DNA of 64,000 bases from AP-15 sp963845735 (lineage in GTDB: Bacteria; Pseudomonadota; Alphaproteobacteria; ATCC43930; CGMCC-115725), in the NCBI GenBank assembly GCA_963845735.1, contig CAWJTR010000001.1:496001-560000 (forward strand), in the 5' to 3' direction. Both the position numbers and the translations under genes were made by a program. The first letter of the stretch is position 1, and each line of letters starts with the position of its first letter. This document shows, piece by piece, positions 56,586 to 64,000 of this stretch. The notes below the pieces were generated by a model that saw nothing but the letters and a program-made list of their open reading frames with translations, was not told where the DNA came from and ran no database searches.

Positions 56586-57434
56586 TTAGCCGCGTTCGCG
56601 CCGGTGCAGAAAGGCCAGGCGCTCGAATAGGTGCACATCTTCCTCGTTCTTCAGCAAGGCGCCGTGCAATGGCGGGATCAGCTTTGCCGGATCGCGGGTG
56701 CGCAGGGTCTCGGGCGAGATGTCCTCGACCAGCAACAGCTTGATCCAATCGAGCAGCTCGGAGGTCGAGGGTTTCTTCTTCAATCCCGGCGCCTGGCGGA
56801 TGTCGAAAAAGATTGTCAGCGCCTCGTGCAGCAATTCGTGCTTCAAATCGGGAAAGTGTACGTCGACGATTTGCAGCATCGTCTCGTGGTCGGGGAAGCG
56901 GATGTAATGAAAAAAGCAGCGGCGTAAAAAAGCGTCCGGTAATTCCTTTTCGTTGTTCGAGGTGATGATGACAATCGGGCGTTGGCGCGCCTGGATCGTC
57001 CGCCGCGTCTCGTAAACGTAAAACTCCATGCGGTCGAGTTCGAGCAAAAGGTCGTTGGGAAACTCGATATCCGCCTTGTCGATCTCGTCGATCAGCAGCA
57101 CCGGAGCTTCATCGGCCTCGAACGCCTCCCACAGCTTGCCGGGCACGATGTAGTTGGCGATGTCGTGGACCCGCTCGTCGCCGAGCTGGCCGTCGCGCAG
57201 CCGCGAAACCGCGTCGTATTCGTAAAGCCCTTGCTGCGCCTTGGTCGTCGATTTGATGTGCCAGGTAATCAGATCCTTGCCGATGCCGCGGGCAATCTCG
57301 TGGGCGAGAATGGTCTTGCCGGTGCCGGGCTCGCCTTTGACCAGCAACGGGCGTTCGAGAGCGATCGCGGCATTGACCGCGACCTGCAGATCCGGCGTCG
57401 CCACATAACTTTCGGTGCCCTCGAAACGTCGCAT
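56586..57434 (-). CDS. MoxR-family AAA ATPase, CoxD type
   Basis: A 282-residue AAA+ ATPase. Walker A is GEPGTGKT, Walker B LLIDEIDKAD, sensor 1 IITSNNEKELPDAFLRRCFF. MoxR/CoxD proteins work with VWA partners (here CoxE) to insert the special metal-sulfur centre of CO dehydrogenase-like enzymes. It is first in the run moxR-coxL-coxE on the minus strand. ATG 57434 gives MRRFEGTESYV, the usual start. Confidence 0.9.
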   Translation of the reverse strand: MRRFEGTESYVATPDLQVAVNAAIALERPLLVKGEPGTGKTILAHEIARGIGKDLITWHIKSTTKAQQGLYEYDAVSRLRDGQLGDERVHDIANYIVPGKLWEAFEADEAPVLLIDEIDKADIEFPNDLLLELDRMEFYVYETRRTIQARQRPIVIITSNNEKELPDAFLRRCFFHYIRFPDHETMLQIVDVHFPDLKHELLHEALTIFFDIRQAPGLKKKPSTSELLDWIKLLLVEDISPETLRTRDPAKLIPPLHGALLKNEEDVHLFERLAFLHRRERG

Positions 57435-57522
57435 GTTGTTTATGCCCCTTGTTATTCGCGCGATGACATAACCTGTGGCGGGGCATGACGCCAGTCCTGC
57501 CATGGTCGATCAGCCGGCCCGG

Positions 57523-57936
57523 CTAGTCGTGCGGCTCGAACCACAATTCGCAGCCATAGTCGATCGTGATCTCTTCGCCGGGTCCGATGTCGGTGATCGC
57601 GACCAGGTCGAGCGTATGCCGGGCAAAGTTGCGGTCGACCCGGGCGCGCGGGCGGCTCGCATGGTTGCACAGGCTGACCAGGCCCAGACCCAATGCGCCG
57701 CGCCCCTCGCCATCGGGGTCGCCGTCCCAGTGAAAGTAATAGTTGTAGAGGATCGTGCGGTCCAAGAGGCGACATTCCGCCGCCGGCACAATGATCACCG
57801 GCGCTGCCTCGACCACGGTTCCGGCCACGATCGGTTCACGCGCGAACACGCCTCGCCCGCGCTCGGGACCGGTGCGGACCTCCACCCGATGGTTTGGAAT
57901 CGGCGAAAAGCGATCCGGCCTCGCCGCGGCCGACAT
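57523..57936 (-). CDS. SET-domain protein
   Basis: A 137-residue stand-alone SET domain, the fold of lysine methyltransferases. SAM and substrate motifs are visible: ERGRGVFA, NYYFHWDGD, SLCNHASRPRARV (N-H-S-like motif) and GEEITIDYG. The bacterial target is not known. It lies between tatA and the CoxD-like gene. Intact. Confidence 0.82.
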   Translation of the reverse strand: MSAAARPDRFSPIPNHRVEVRTGPERGRGVFAREPIVAGTVVEAAPVIIVPAAECRLLDRTILYNYYFHWDGDPDGEGRGALGLGLVSLCNHASRPRARVDRNFARHTLDLVAITDIGPGEEITIDYGCELWFEPHD

Positions 57937-57956
57937 TCTCCCGCCGTCCGCGGGGA

Positions 57957-58202
57957 TCAGACGTGGTCGTGCGGCCGATCGGCGGTCCCGACCGGCGCCG
58001 CCGTGCTCGCCGCGGCAACAGGCGGCGAAACTTGTGCCGGCGCCGACGCGGCTTCGGGTTCGTCCTCCTCGCGCATGCCGGCCTTGAACGCCTTGATGCC
58101 CTTGGCGAAGTCGCCCATGACTCGCGGCAGCTTCCCGGCGCCAAACAGAATGAGGATAATGGCCAGGACCACCATCCAGTGCATCAAGCTGAACGAACCC
58201 AT
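57957..58202 (-). CDS. tatA: Sec-independent protein translocase subunit TatA
   Basis: An 81-residue TatA/E protein. It starts MGSFSLMHWMVVLAIILILFG; FGAGKLP marks the hinge, followed by an amphipathic helix (VMGDFAKGIKAFKAGM) and an acidic, Ala/Pro-rich tail. tatB and tatC are not adjacent. TatA could help export proteins with complex cofactors such as molybdenum hydroxylase partners (inference). Confidence 0.88.
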   Translation of the reverse strand: MGSFSLMHWMVVLAIILILFGAGKLPRVMGDFAKGIKAFKAGMREEDEPEAASAPAQVSPPVAAASTAAPVGTADRPHDHV

Positions 58203-58353
58203 ATCGACGACCTCGGAACCCTGACGAGACGACTTCTCTATAGAGCGCGTCCGCCGAATTGCAAGCTAATGGCGGCGCATCCCCGCGCCGCTCCCCTACG
58301 AGGTCGTGCGAATTACCCGAAAATCAAGCCCGCTGAGCCATGGAGCGCCGCCG

Positions 58354-59589
58354 ATGACCGACTTCCCGCCGCCATATCCCGCCGATTGGCCAAGACGCGC
58401 GCCTGCCGAAGCGGGGCTCGATGCCGACGCGGTTGCCGCCGCCGCTCGCCACGCCGCCGAACATGAGACGCCGTGGACGCGGGATCTGGCCGAGATGGTG
58501 ATGAGCGACTTCAGCGAGCGCCCGCCGTGGAACGAGACGCTCGGGCCGGTGCGTCCCCGCGGTGGACCGAACGGCCTGTTGCTGCGCGGCGGCGACATCG
58601 TCGCCGAATGGGGCGATACGACGCGGGCCGATATGACGTTCAGCGTCGCCAAGAGCTATCTCTCGATCCTCGCCGGGCTCGCCTGGGACCGCGGGCTGAT
58701 CGCCGACCCGCACGACAAGGTCTCGCGCACTGTCGATGATGGCGGCTTCGACCCGCCGCATAACGATGCGATCACCTGGCACCATCTGCTGCAGCAGACC
58801 TCGGAGTGGGAGGGCGAGCTGTGGGGCAAGCCGGATCTGATCGACCGCAATCGCTCGTCGGCGGGTCGGCCGAGCCTGGCGCCAAAGGGAACTCACCGCG
58901 ATCTCCGGCCGCCCGGCGGCTTCTGGGAATATAACGACGTCCGGGTCAACCGGCTCAGCCTCGCTCTGCTGCGGCTGTGGCGCCGGCCATTACCCGAGGT
59001 ATTCCGCGAACTGGTCATGGATCCGATCGGCGCCTCGCCCGATTGGGAGTGGCACGGTTACCGCAATTCCTATGTCGAGATCGACGGGCGCCGGGTGCAA
59101 TCGGTCTCGGGCGGCGGCCATTGGGGCGGCGGCGTCTTCATCAACGCGCGCGACCAGGCCCGGATCGGCCTGATGCTATTGCGCCGGGGCATGTGGGGCA
59201 GCCGCCGCATTCTCTCGGAAGCATGGATCGAGCGGATGCTCGAACCTTGCCCGCTCCATCCGCAATACGGTTATCTGTGGTGGCTCAACACCGATCGCGG
59301 TCTTTATCCGAATGCCCCGGCCAGCAGCTACTACGCCCGCGGCGCCGGCGGCAACCTGACCTGGATCGATCCCGAGAACGATCTCGTCGCAGTCCTGCGC
59401 TGGACCGATCCGGCGGCGATGGACGGCTTCATGAAGCTGGTCATGGCGGCGATCCGCGCCGACCGGCGCGCCCCCAACCCCGACCGCGGCAAGCGGCCTA
59501 TCGACCGGCCTTCTTCGTCATCAGGAACCGGCTGGGGCAGGCGGCTCGCCTTCGATTCGGCGAGCACCTCCCAGCCCTGTCGCTTGTAA
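58354..59589 (+). CDS. Beta-lactamase-fold serine hydrolase (class C type)
   Basis: A 411-residue open frame. The SxxK active site is FSVAKSYLS, the Tyr motif is YND in WEYNDVRVN, and GGGHWGGG is a third-motif equivalent. Such proteins are esterases or peptidases more often than true beta-lactamases. The last 30 residues overlap the convergent GNAT gene and look non-native, so a hidden frame break near the 3' end is likely. ATG 58354. Confidence 0.78.
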   Translation: MTDFPPPYPADWPRRAPAEAGLDADAVAAAARHAAEHETPWTRDLAEMVMSDFSERPPWNETLGPVRPRGGPNGLLLRGGDIVAEWGDTTRADMTFSVAKSYLSILAGLAWDRGLIADPHDKVSRTVDDGGFDPPHNDAITWHHLLQQTSEWEGELWGKPDLIDRNRSSAGRPSLAPKGTHRDLRPPGGFWEYNDVRVNRLSLALLRLWRRPLPEVFRELVMDPIGASPDWEWHGYRNSYVEIDGRRVQSVSGGGHWGGGVFINARDQARIGLMLLRRGMWGSRRILSEAWIERMLEPCPLHPQYGYLWWLNTDRGLYPNAPASSYYARGAGGNLTWIDPENDLVAVLRWTDPAAMDGFMKLVMAAIRADRRAPNPDRGKRPIDRPSSSSGTGWGRRLAFDSASTSQPCRL

Positions 59590-59905
59590 AAACCCGGCGC
59601 CTGAAACGAAAGGGTCGTCAGGATCGCCCGGCTGCAGCCGCGCCGCCTTCCCTCTTCCTCGGCTGCCTTGATAATCCTGGTGCCGAGACCCTGCTTCCGC
59701 AGGCTTTCCGGCAGGAAAAAGCGATCGATCCGGAGAAGGCCCAACGAGGTCCCGCCGAGCAGCCCGCCGACAATCTCGCCGGTCTCGGGGTCGGAGACCA
59801 GGATCGCCAGAGGTCGCTGATCGCGATAACCCGCCTTTTCGAAATTGTAGGCGCCGAGCCCGTCGCGATGACCAATTCATCCCCCGCGCTGGCCGCGTCG
59901 GTCAC
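59498..59905 (-). CDS. GNAT-family N-acetyltransferase (two frame breaks)
   Basis: About 135 residues. It begins MTDAASAGDELV, then after a break near 59855 the reading is GAYNFEKAGYRDQRPLAILV. The core LLRIDRFFLPESLRKQGLGTRIIKAAEEEGRRRGC holds the acetyl-CoA loop (RKQGLGT), and GFYKRQGWEVL is the usual motif B end. The stop at 59498 (after FLMTKKAGR) needs a further shift near 59530. Substrate unknown. Confidence 0.7.
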
Positions 59906-59933
59906 ACCAGCCGGAGCACTCTCCGGCGCGGCA

Positions 59934-60812
59934 TCAGCCGGTTTCCATCGGCAAAGAGGGGTCGACCGCCCACTCGCTCATCGAGGCGTCGTACAGCCTG
60001 ACCTCAGGATGGCCGAGCATGACCAGCGCCAGCGCATCGGCGCTGGCGGCGATACCGCCGCCGCAATAGGTGATGACCTGTTTGTCGAAGGCGCCGACCG
60101 CCTCGAACCGCCGGCGGAGCTCGTCCGCCGGCAGGAATTCGTTGGTCGCAGGGTCGAGCAGGTGCGCGGCGGGCAGATTGACGCTGCCCTTGATACGGCC
60201 CGGCCTGCCATAGCTGTTGCCGCCGGTGCCGGCATGCTGCTCGGGCGCCAGCGCGTTCAGCGTGCAAACGCCGCCGTCGCCGATCGCGCGCAGAACCTCG
60301 TCCTTGCCGACCATCAGCGGGCGTTGCTCGCGGACGACGAAATTCCCCGGCGGACGCGGTTTTGCCGGGCCGGTCTCGACCGGCCGGCCCTCGCGAGCCC
60401 ATTTCTGCCAGCCGCCGTTGAGCACCGCCGCGTCGTCGAAGCCGAACACGCGTAACAGCCACCATACCCGCGTCGCCCACCACGGATTGGCGGTGCTGTA
60501 GAGCACGACCCGCGTTCCCTCGCCGACACCAAAGCGGCTCATCGCCGCGGCGAACGCCTCAGCCGAAGGCAACATAAAGCGCAACCGCTGGCTGCTGTCG
60601 GAAAGATCGGCCTGAAGGTCGATGAACTGCGCGCCCGGAATATGACCCTTTTCGAAATCGGCCCGGGCGGGCACCGCCTGATAGGTCGTCTTCGGGTCGG
60701 GAATCAGATTGGTCGTGCAGTCGAAGACGCGCAGATTGGGATCGCTGAGCTCGCGCGCCAGGGTCTCGGTATCGATCAGAAATTCCGGATGGGCAAGACC
60801 AGGATCGGCCAT
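59934..60812 (-). CDS. Sulfurtransferase with two rhodanese domains
   Basis: A 292-residue tandem rhodanese of the thiosulfate / 3-mercaptopyruvate type. The inactive N-terminal domain includes KGHIPGAQFIDL and NGGWQKWAREGRPVE; the C-terminal domain has RIKGSVNLPA and the catalytic Cys in ITYCGGGIAAS. Start MADPGLAHPEFLIDTETLA. Intact. The C-G-G-G-I-A-A loop differs from the CGSGVTA of mercaptopyruvate enzymes, so the donor is uncertain. Confidence 0.88.
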   Translation of the reverse strand: MADPGLAHPEFLIDTETLARELSDPNLRVFDCTTNLIPDPKTTYQAVPARADFEKGHIPGAQFIDLQADLSDSSQRLRFMLPSAEAFAAAMSRFGVGEGTRVVLYSTANPWWATRVWWLLRVFGFDDAAVLNGGWQKWAREGRPVETGPAKPRPPGNFVVREQRPLMVGKDEVLRAIGDGGVCTLNALAPEQHAGTGGNSYGRPGRIKGSVNLPAAHLLDPATNEFLPADELRRRFEAVGAFDKQVITYCGGGIAASADALALVMLGHPEVRLYDASMSEWAVDPSLPMETG

Positions 60813-60822
60813 AGGGACCTCC

Positions 60823-62244
60823 TCAGCGCTGCGACGGTAAGGAGGCGGCGATCGCCGGGCGCTGGCGGTGGAAGTCGGTCGCCTGCTCGAAGGCGTGGCC
60901 GACGCGCATGACGCCGGCTTCGTCGAACGGCTTGCCGGCGATCTGAAAGGCGAGCGGCAACCCGTCCTCGAAGCCGATCGGCACCGAGAGTGCCGGGGCT
61001 GCCGGTCAGGTTGTACGGGCCTGTATAGGACGCCCGCTCAAAGGTCGAATAGGTCGGGACCTAGTCGATCCGCGGCGCCGGGCCGGTCGCGTTGGCCGAG
61101 ACCGCGACATCGACTCCAGCGAGCGCGCGGGCGAATTCGACGCATAATTCGCGCCGTTGCCGCATTGCCTCGACATAATCCGCCGCGCTCAAAAACGCGC
61201 CGAGCGCGATCCGCGCGAACATGTGGTGGCCGAAATCCTGCGGGCGCTCCGAAAATCCTTTTCGTGCAGCGCATAAGCCTCGGCCAGCATGATCAGCCGG
61301 TTGGCGTCGACATAGTCGATCAGCGGCGACAATTGCAGATCGACGAGGCGTGCGCCGAGGCTCTCCAAGGTCCGGCAGGCGGCGTCGAAAGCGGCGGTAT
61401 AGGCAGCGCTCGGCGCGCTGTCGGGCCCGAAATCGGCGACCGCGTCACGCTCGTGGAAATGGCGGATGACGCCGATCGTCATCCCGTCGAGGCGCGGCGT
61501 CAGCGCCGCCCGGTAATCCGGGACCGGAACATCGGCCGAGGCCGGGTCCTGCGGGTCGTAGCCGGCCAAGGCCTGCATCATGATCGCGCAATCCTCGACG
61601 GTGCGGGTCAGCGGCCCGCAATGGTCGAGCGTATAGGACAGTGGAAAGACGCCGCGCCGGCTGACCCTTCCATAGGTGGGCTTGAGCCCGACGATGCCGT
61701 TATAGGCGGCGGGCCCGCGGATCGAGCCGCCGGTATCCGAGCCCATCGCCGCGGCGCAAAGCCCGGCGGCGACGGCGACAGCCGAGCCGCTCGACGACCC
61801 CGCCGGATAATGCGCAGTGTTCCACGGGTTGCGCGCCGGCTCGAAGGGCAAGCTGAAATCAGGGCCGCCGATCGCGAATTCGTGCGTCTCTTGCTTGCCG
61901 AGCAGGATCGCGCCGGCATCGCGCAGCCGCACCCAGGTTTCGGCGTCCTCGTCGGGCACATGGTCGAGATAGCGCCGCGAACCCGCCGTCGTGCGGATGC
62001 CCCGCGTCTTGTAGATGTCCTTGAGGCCGATCGGGATGCCGTGCAGCGGCCCGCGCGACCTGCCCGCGGCAAGATCGCGCGCGGCGGCGAGGGCTTGGTC
62101 GCGCAGCACCAGGACATAGCTGTGCAATTCGCCGTCGAGTGCCGCGATGCGTTCGAGATAGGCCTCGGTCAGCGCGACCGGGGAAAGGCTGCCGTCGGCG
62201 ATAACGCGGCTCGCCTCGGCGATAGTCAGTTGGGTCGGATCCAT
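60823..62244 (-). CDS. Amidase-signature enzyme (frame breaks and an in-frame TAG)
   Basis: About 470 residues. The Ser-cisSer-Lys triad is present: Lys in GLKDIYK, cis-Ser in AGSSSGSAVAVAAG and nucleophile Ser in DTGGSIRGPAA. The C-terminal third continues through breaks near 61230 and 60995, and a TAG at 61061-61063 stands where relatives have Glu (PAPRID-x-VPTYSTF). The end is DFHRQRPAIAAS. It pairs with a 63-residue gene 10 bp upstream. The substrate might be a ureido or aryl amide. Confidence 0.8.
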
Positions 62245-62253
62245 CGCCGCCGC

Positions 62254-62445
62254 TCACGCTCTCGGGTGGACGAAGATGTGGGCGGGCTCGGCCGCCCGAT
62301 CGCGCGGCCGCCGCACCGAGCGTTGCATGCGCTCGACTTGGCGATAGGCCTGGCGCAATTCCTCGAACTGCTCCGGTGTGAGCTTCAACCCCGCGCGCTC
62401 GACCAGAACCGCGAAGCGCTCGGCTGAAATCGACTGCTCGGCCAT
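62254..62445 (-). CDS. Small helical protein next to the amidase, possible AtzG/GatC-like partner
   Basis: A 63-residue protein with FAVLVERAGLKLTPEQFEELRQAYRQVERM, two amphipathic helices, then RRPRDRAAEPAHIF. Small helical partners (AtzG, GatC) often sit beside amidase-signature enzymes and have this AGL-x-LTPEQ / helix / basic-tail layout. It is 10 bp before the amidase and 10 bp after the lyase on the same strand. Similarity is by pattern only. Confidence 0.6.
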   Translation of the reverse strand: MAEQSISAERFAVLVERAGLKLTPEQFEELRQAYRQVERMQRSVRRPRDRAAEPAHIFVHPRA

Positions 62446-62454
62446 GACGGTCCT

Positions 62455-63399
62455 CTACTCCGCCGCTTGCGCGGTCGGCAGCGCGTGGAAATTCTTCGGC
62501 AGACCGGCTTTGGCGATGGCGCCGTATTGGACGACGTTCGGCAACGCGCCGTGCACCAGCTCGCGGACCTCGACGAGCCGGTCGAGATCGATCCCGGTCT
62601 CGAAGCCCATCGCCTCGAGCATGAACACCAAATCTTCGATGACGATGTTGCCGGTGGCGCCCGGCGCATAAGGGCAGCCGCCGAGCCCGCCCAGCGAGGC
62701 GTCGAAGGCGCGCGCGCCGGCATTGAGCGCCGCCAGCACATTGGCGAGGCCGAGCCCGCGCGTGTCGTGGAAATGGCCGCCGACCGGCAGCGGGGCGACA
62801 TCGGCCATGACCCGGCGGAAAACGCGTTCGACCGCCGCCGGCTGGCCATAGCCGACCGTATCGGCGAGCATGATCGCATCCGCCCCGGCCTCGGCGACCT
62901 CGACCGCGATCCGGCGCACCCGGTCTTCGTCGACCGCCCCCTCGATCGTGCAGCCAAAGGCGGTGGCGAGCCCGCAGGTCAGGCGCGGGCGCTTGCCCTC
63001 GGCGGCCGTGTGGCACAGCGCCACCACTCGCCGGAAATCCTCGACAAATTCCTCGGTGCTGCGGCGGACATTGGCGCGGTTGTGCCCCTCGCTGACCGAC
63101 AGCACGAAATTCATCTCGTGCACGCCGAGCGCCAGGCCGCGCTCGGCACCCTTGAGGTTCGGGATCAGCGCCGACACGGTGAGCCCCGGCAAGGACAGTG
63201 CATGGCGCACCACCGCCTCGGCGTCGGCGAGCTGCGGCAGCAATTTGGGCGGGACGAACGAGCTGACCTCGATTTCGCGCACGCCGGCGGCATGCTCGGC
63301 GTCGATCCAGGCGATCTTCTGCTCGGTCGGCATGATCTCGGCGAGGCTCTGCAGCCCGTCGCGCAAGCCCACTTCGCGGACAAAGGCACGTTCGCGCAT
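62455..63399 (-). CDS. Hydroxymethylglutaryl-CoA lyase-like enzyme
   Basis: A 314-residue DRE-TIM metallolyase. EVGLRDGLQ gives the metal-binding Asp and Arg, GGHFHDTRGLGLAN the two histidines, and GGLGGCPYAPGATGN the cysteine-containing lyase signature. It splits HMG-CoA to acetyl-CoA and acetoacetate, or a related substrate. Intact. Adjacent amidase and small genes on the same strand suggest a catabolic run. Confidence 0.88.
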   Translation of the reverse strand: MRERAFVREVGLRDGLQSLAEIMPTEQKIAWIDAEHAAGVREIEVSSFVPPKLLPQLADAEAVVRHALSLPGLTVSALIPNLKGAERGLALGVHEMNFVLSVSEGHNRANVRRSTEEFVEDFRRVVALCHTAAEGKRPRLTCGLATAFGCTIEGAVDEDRVRRIAVEVAEAGADAIMLADTVGYGQPAAVERVFRRVMADVAPLPVGGHFHDTRGLGLANVLAALNAGARAFDASLGGLGGCPYAPGATGNIVIEDLVFMLEAMGFETGIDLDRLVEVRELVHGALPNVVQYGAIAKAGLPKNFHALPTAQAAE

Positions 63400-63460
63400 T
63401 CTCTCCTCCCGATAATGCTCGCGGCGAAGCTAGTCCCGGTGCGCCATTCGGGCAACCGTC

Positions 63461-64000
63461 TCAGACGACGTGCTCCGGGGTCAGCGCGCAGATTTCGTCG
63501 GTGTCGGCGAGCTCGATCTGAAGCGTCGCATGGGCGATGCCGAAGCGGTCGTGCAGCTCGTGCGTCATCGCGTTGAGTGCTGCGTCGCCGGGGTGGCCGC
63601 CCGGCATCACCAGATGGCAGGTCAGCGCTGTCTCGGTCGTGCTCATGCCCCAAATGTGCAGATCGTGCAACGCGGTCACCCCCGGCAGCGTCGCGAGGCA
63701 GGCGCGCACGGCATCGGCGTCTAGCCCTTCCGGCACCGCGTCGAGGGCGAGGCCGATCGCGCTTTTCAACAATCCCCAGCTGCCGATGACGATGACCGCG
63801 GATACGACGAGGCTGCCCGCCGGATCGAGCCACAGCCAACCGGTCAACCCGATCGCGATCCCGGCCGCGACGACGCCGGCGGTGACCAGCGTATCGGCGG
63901 CCATGTGGACAAAGGCGCTCTTGACGTTGAGGTCGCGTGCTCGGCCCGAAGCGAACAGCAGCGCCGTCCCGCCGTTGACCACGATCCCGACCGCCGCGAC
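63461..64000 (-). CDS. Cation diffusion facilitator metal transporter (partial, runs off window)
   Basis: The last 180 codons of a CDF/ZitB-CzcD protein. Membrane helices include VNGGTALLFASG and the metal-site helix with HMAADTLVTAGVV (the H-x3-D pair) and WLDPAGSLVVSAVIV. The cytosolic dimer domain (VTALHDLHIWGMSTTETALTCHL) is complete and ends ALTPEHVV. The 5' end lies beyond position 64000. Probably Zn/Co/Cd efflux. Confidence 0.9.
   Translation of the reverse strand, partial: VAAVGIVVNGGTALLFASGRARDLNVKSAFVHMAADTLVTAGVVAAGIAIGLTGWLWLDPAGSLVVSAVIVIGSWGLLKSAIGLALDAVPEGLDADAVRACLATLPGVTALHDLHIWGMSTTETALTCHLVMPGGHPGDAALNAMTHELHDRFGIAHATLQIELADTDEICALTPEHVV

Noticed and set aside
61061..61063. 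TAG recoding (pyrrolysine or suppressed amber) in the amidase
   Set aside because: A single case beside other sequence faults, with no supporting machinery in the window; an error or mutation is far likelier.

Overview
The window reads as chromosome of a GC-rich alphaproteobacterium. The evidence is an mdh-sucC-sucD / sucA-odhB TCA-cycle run, a GcrA-type cell-cycle regulator surrounded by GANTC sites, an NDUFS4-like accessory subunit of complex I, a system I cytochrome c maturation block, a DUF6494-like small protein and a form II CoxL-like hydroxylase with CoxD/CoxE-like helpers. A Rhodospirillales-like lineage is plausible, but there is no rRNA to settle it.

Layout. 0-7 kb: a four-gene hydrolase/oxidoreductase run facing a CGNR regulator, tRNA-Arg(TCT), an NDUFS4-like gene, tRNA-Pro(TGG), an ECF sigma factor and a lipoprotein. 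7-14 kb: a GNAT enzyme, two coupled transporters, an intradiol dioxygenase / nitroreductase / CMD-family run, and cobB. 14-16 kb: ccmC-ccmD-ccmE-ccmG. 16-24 kb: odhB, sucA, sucD, sucC and mdh on the minus strand. 24-31 kb: zapE, rmuC, RidA, cupin, tadA, a hotdog thioesterase, a PuuD-like amidotransferase, rluB and rsmD. 31-36 kb: a tetronate (D-erythronate/threonate) catabolic cluster denD-otnI and otnK-otnC, with a PIN-toxin/antitoxin pair between its two arms. 36-42 kb: an M81 peptidase, a BrkB-type membrane protein, a rearranged patch holding second partial copies of nadC and of the M81 gene plus an IS3 tail and a trypsin-like protease, then an ArsR/AHSA1/DUF899 operon. 42-47 kb: nadC, nadA, a methyltransferase, a dienelactone hydrolase and a cupin. 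46.9-50.8 kb: a small, decayed genomic island in tRNA-Gly(CCC), bounded by a 46-bp direct repeat and carrying an IS5-type element with TTAA target duplication. 50.8-64 kb: an SDR, a universal stress protein, gcrA, coxE/coxL/coxD-like genes, a SET protein, tatA, a beta-lactamase-fold hydrolase, a rhodanese, an amidase with a small partner, an HMG-CoA-lyase-like enzyme and a CDF metal transporter that runs off the right edge.

Sequence quality dominates interpretation. I count more than 40 single-base-type reading-frame breaks, many in short C/G or T runs and many in genes expected to be essential (sucA, odhB, sucD, tadA, nadA). Conserved protein sequence resumes in another frame each time, so I treat most as consensus indel errors and give each broken gene its full span. 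True pseudogenes are called only where large parts are missing: the second nadC and M81 3' ends, the IS3 tail and parts of the island.

The most interesting non-genic structures are a near-perfect 27-bp palindrome holding two GANTC sites upstream of mdh, a palindromic repeat inserted inside the odhB coding sequence, the tRNA-Gly island, the nadC/M81 partial duplications, a palindrome over the antitoxin start, an operator-like dyad upstream of nadA, and a CTGC-N3-GCAG dyad upstream of a small membrane protein. I did not find a convincing wholly new multi-gene system.
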